Assembly: GCA_029884035.1 (NCBI GenBank)
Contig: JAOUIM010000180.1
Span: forward strand, 1 to 7,232
Direction: 5' to 3'
DNA from: Aquincola sp.
Lineage (GTDB): Bacteria > Pseudomonadota > Gammaproteobacteria > Burkholderiales > Burkholderiaceae_C
Length of the DNA: 7,232 bases
Of the stretch, positions 5,858 to 7,232 are shown piece after piece (position 1 is the stretch's first letter; every line of letters starts with the position of its first letter). Under the pieces are notes generated by a model that was not told the DNA's origin, did not search any database, and saw only the letters and a list, made by a program, of their open reading frames with translations. Position numbers and translations under genes: made by a program.

Positions 5858-5871
5858 CGGCCGGCATCCTA
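5858..5871 (-). promoter_or_regulatory. Putative -10 element for the acyltransferase unit
   Basis: On the - strand, TAGGAT (plus positions 5871 to 5866) resembles a -10 hexamer and sits 8 bases before the acyltransferase ATG, separated by GCCGGCCG. No -35 match is convincing. If used, the mRNA would start at or next to the ATG. Only the hexamer resemblance and the arrangement support this. Confidence 0.35.
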
Positions 5872-5904
5872 GCCGACGCCGCGATCGATGCGGGCCGCGC
5901 GAGG

Positions 5905-5920
5905 TAGGCTATCGGCCGCG
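5905..5920 (+). promoter_or_regulatory. Putative -10 element for the NADH dehydrogenase gene
   Basis: TAGGCT at 5905-5910 resembles a -10 hexamer and is separated from the ATG at 5921 by ATCGGCCGCG. It is a near mirror copy of the TAGGAT-GCCGGCCG-ATG unit of the divergent acyltransferase gene. No clear -35 hexamer is visible. GAGG at 5901-5904 is too far upstream to be an ideal ribosome binding site. A leaderless or very short-leader transcript is the likely reading. Confidence 0.35.
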
Positions 5921-7192
5921 ATGAAGGACCTCGGCGCGGCTCCCCACCTGATCGTCATCGGCGGCGGCTTCGGCGGCCTGTGGTGCACGCGCGCGCTCGA
6001 ACGGGCGCCGCTGCGCATCACGCTGGTCGACCGCGCCAACCACCACCTGTTCCAGCCGCTGCTCTACCAGGTGGCCACCGCCGGCCTGTCGGCAGGCGAC
6101 ATCGCTGCGCCGCTGCGCCACATCCTGCGCGCGCAGCGCAACGTCACCGTCCGGCTCGGCGAGGTCACGGGCATCGACACGGCGGCGCGCACGGTGAAGC
6201 TGGCCGACGGCACGACGCTCGGCTACGACCTCCTGCTCGTGGCCAGCGGCGTCACGCACGCCTACTTCGGCCACGACGAGTGGGCCGCGCACGCACCGGG
6301 CCTGAAGACGCTGGACGACGCGATGACGCTGCGACGACGCATCCTGCTCGCGTTCGAGGCGGCCGAGAACACAAACGACGCCACCGAACGCGAGGCCTGG
6401 CTCACCTTCGCGATCGTCGGCGCCGGACCCACCGGCGTCGAGCTGGCGGGCACGCTGGCCGAGATCGCGCACCATACGCTGGCCGGCGAGTTCCGCCACA
6501 TCGACCCGTCGCATGCGCGCGTGCGGCTGGTCGAGGCGGGCCCGCGCGTGCTGGCGAGCTTTCCACCCGCACTGTCGGACAAGGCGGCGGCTCAGCTGCG
6601 CCGCATCGGCGTGGACGTGCTGGTTGGGCAACCAGTGCAGTCGATCGACGCCGAGGGCTATGTGCGTGGCGGCCAACGCGTCGCGGCCCGCACCGTGCTG
6701 TGGGCCGCCGGCGTCGCGGCGTCGCCGCTTGGAACGCTGCTGGGCGTGCCGCAGGACCGCGCCGGTCGCGTGCAGCTGCAGCCGGATCTGAGCGTGCCGG
6801 GCCATCCCGAGGTCTTCGTCGCCGGCGACCTGGCGGCCCTGATGCAAGCCAACGGGCGGCCGGTGCCTGGCACCGCGCCGGCTGCCAAGCAGATGGGCGC
6901 GCATGTGGCGCGCGTGATCGCCGCGCGGCTGATGGGGCGCGGCGAGGAGCTACCCTTCGTGTACCGCGACTGGGGTAACCTCGCCACCATCGGCCGCATG
7001 GCTGCAGTGGTCGAACTGCGCGGCCTGCACCTGTCCGGCCTGCTGGCCTGGTGGTTCTGGCTCGCCGCGCATGTGTTCTTCCTGATCGGCTTTCGAAACC
7101 GCTTCACCGTGCTGATCAACTGGGCCTGGGCCTACTGGACCTACCAGCGCCATGCCCGCGTCGTATTCGGCCGTGGAGACGGCGCACCATGA
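5921..7192 (+). CDS. ndh: Type II NADH:quinone oxidoreductase (NDH-2), FAD-dependent
   Basis: This 423-residue flavoprotein belongs to the NDH-2 family, which oxidises NADH and passes electrons to quinone at the cytoplasmic face of the inner membrane without pumping protons. The N-terminal FAD Rossmann motif is IVIGGGFGGLWCT (11-23), followed by NHHLFQPLLYQVATAGLS (40-57), typical of NDH-2. The NADH-binding Rossmann motif is FAIVGAGPTGVELAGTLAE (163-181). The second FAD motif is VFVAGDLAAL (298-307), and APAAKQMG (319-326) fits the quinone-site AQxAxQ motif. The C-terminus holds amphipathic or hydrophobic segments (about 369-392 and 395-407) that would attach it to the membrane. I chose ATG 5921 because the Rossmann strand should start within about 10 residues; an in-frame ATG at 5888 adds 11 unlikely residues and overlaps the promoter. 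It diverges from the acyltransferase and overlaps the next gene by ATGA. Confidence 0.95.
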   Translation: MKDLGAAPHLIVIGGGFGGLWCTRALERAPLRITLVDRANHHLFQPLLYQVATAGLSAGDIAAPLRHILRAQRNVTVRLGEVTGIDTAARTVKLADGTTLGYDLLLVASGVTHAYFGHDEWAAHAPGLKTLDDAMTLRRRILLAFEAAENTNDATEREAWLTFAIVGAGPTGVELAGTLAEIAHHTLAGEFRHIDPSHARVRLVEAGPRVLASFPPALSDKAAAQLRRIGVDVLVGQPVQSIDAEGYVRGGQRVAARTVLWAAGVAASPLGTLLGVPQDRAGRVQLQPDLSVPGHPEVFVAGDLAALMQANGRPVPGTAPAAKQMGAHVARVIAARLMGRGEELPFVYRDWGNLATIGRMAAVVELRGLHLSGLLAWWFWLAAHVFFLIGFRNRFTVLINWAWAYWTYQRHARVVFGRGDGAP

Positions 7193-7232
7193 ATCCGTCC
7201 ACCGAGAGTGCGCCGCAGCGGAGCATTGCATG
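7189..7232 (+). CDS. Start of an unidentified gene, cut by the window end
   Basis: An ATG at 7189 overlaps the NADH dehydrogenase stop as ATGA and is preceded by GGAGA at 7175-7179, nine bases upstream, a good ribosome binding site and the clearest in this arm. Only 14 full codons are visible (MNPSTESAPQRSIA), too few to name the product. The overlap implies co-transcription and translational coupling with the NADH dehydrogenase gene. The start is inferred from position and signal, not from homology. Confidence 0.6.
   Translation, partial: MNPSTESAPQRSIA

Noticed and set aside
4139..5872. A 577-codon open frame on the + strand antisense to the acyltransferase and CdsA-like genes
   Set aside because: It is full of Arg, Gln, His and Glu with no domain-like pattern and mirrors two well-supported genes. 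Long antisense frames are expected in GC-rich DNA.
5909..6904. A 331-codon - strand open frame opposite the NADH dehydrogenase gene
   Set aside because: Low-complexity Arg/Ala/Val composition, no motifs, and complete overlap with a clear NDH-2 gene.
1..7232. CRISPR array, tRNA/rRNA gene, IS element or prophage
   Set aside because: No regularly spaced direct repeats, cloverleaf-like segments, transposase motifs or phage proteins were seen on reading the window.

Overview
The window is a very GC-rich bacterial chromosome segment. The FtsZ C-terminus, the ftsZ-lpxC order and the strong G/C bias at third codon positions point to a betaproteobacterium, most likely Burkholderiales (Rubrivivax/Leptothrix/Methylibium type). 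That placement is my inference from protein resemblance; no search was run. I see no phage, IS, CRISPR, tRNA or rRNA signal, and coding density is high.

Left arm, + strand (1-2091): the 3' end of ftsZ, a 241-base non-coding spacer carrying at least four closely packed hairpins, lpxC (first committed step of lipid A synthesis), and two very small two-helix membrane proteins packed directly behind lpxC. This is the distal end of a division/cell-wall (dcw) cluster running into lipid A synthesis.

Middle, - strand (2156-5857, transcribed right to left): a lysophospholipid-type acyltransferase, a multi-pass CdsA-like membrane protein, ruvC (Holliday-junction resolvase), then after a 94-base gap a CYTH-CHAD protein likely tied to polyphosphate or triphosphate metabolism. 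The acyltransferase stop abuts the CdsA-like start, and the CdsA-like stop is two bases from the ruvC start, so these three look translationally linked. The CYTH-CHAD gene converges on the small membrane genes.

Right arm, + strand (5921-7232): a type II NADH dehydrogenase, divergent from the acyltransferase across a 63-base promoter region, and the first codons of a further gene whose ATG overlaps the NADH dehydrogenase stop.

Most genes are ordinary housekeeping genes. The points most worth a second look are: (i) the CdsA-like protein appears to have lost most of the catalytic residues of CDP-diacylglycerol synthase while keeping the fold, and sits in a tight unit with an acyltransferase; (ii) several genes (lpxC, acyltransferase, NADH dehydrogenase) have a -10-like hexamer only 7-10 bases before the ATG and no clear Shine-Dalgarno sequence, which suggests leaderless or nearly leaderless mRNAs; (iii) the ftsZ-lpxC spacer is a multi-hairpin element that may be a dispersed repeat. 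No obvious new multi-gene system is visible.
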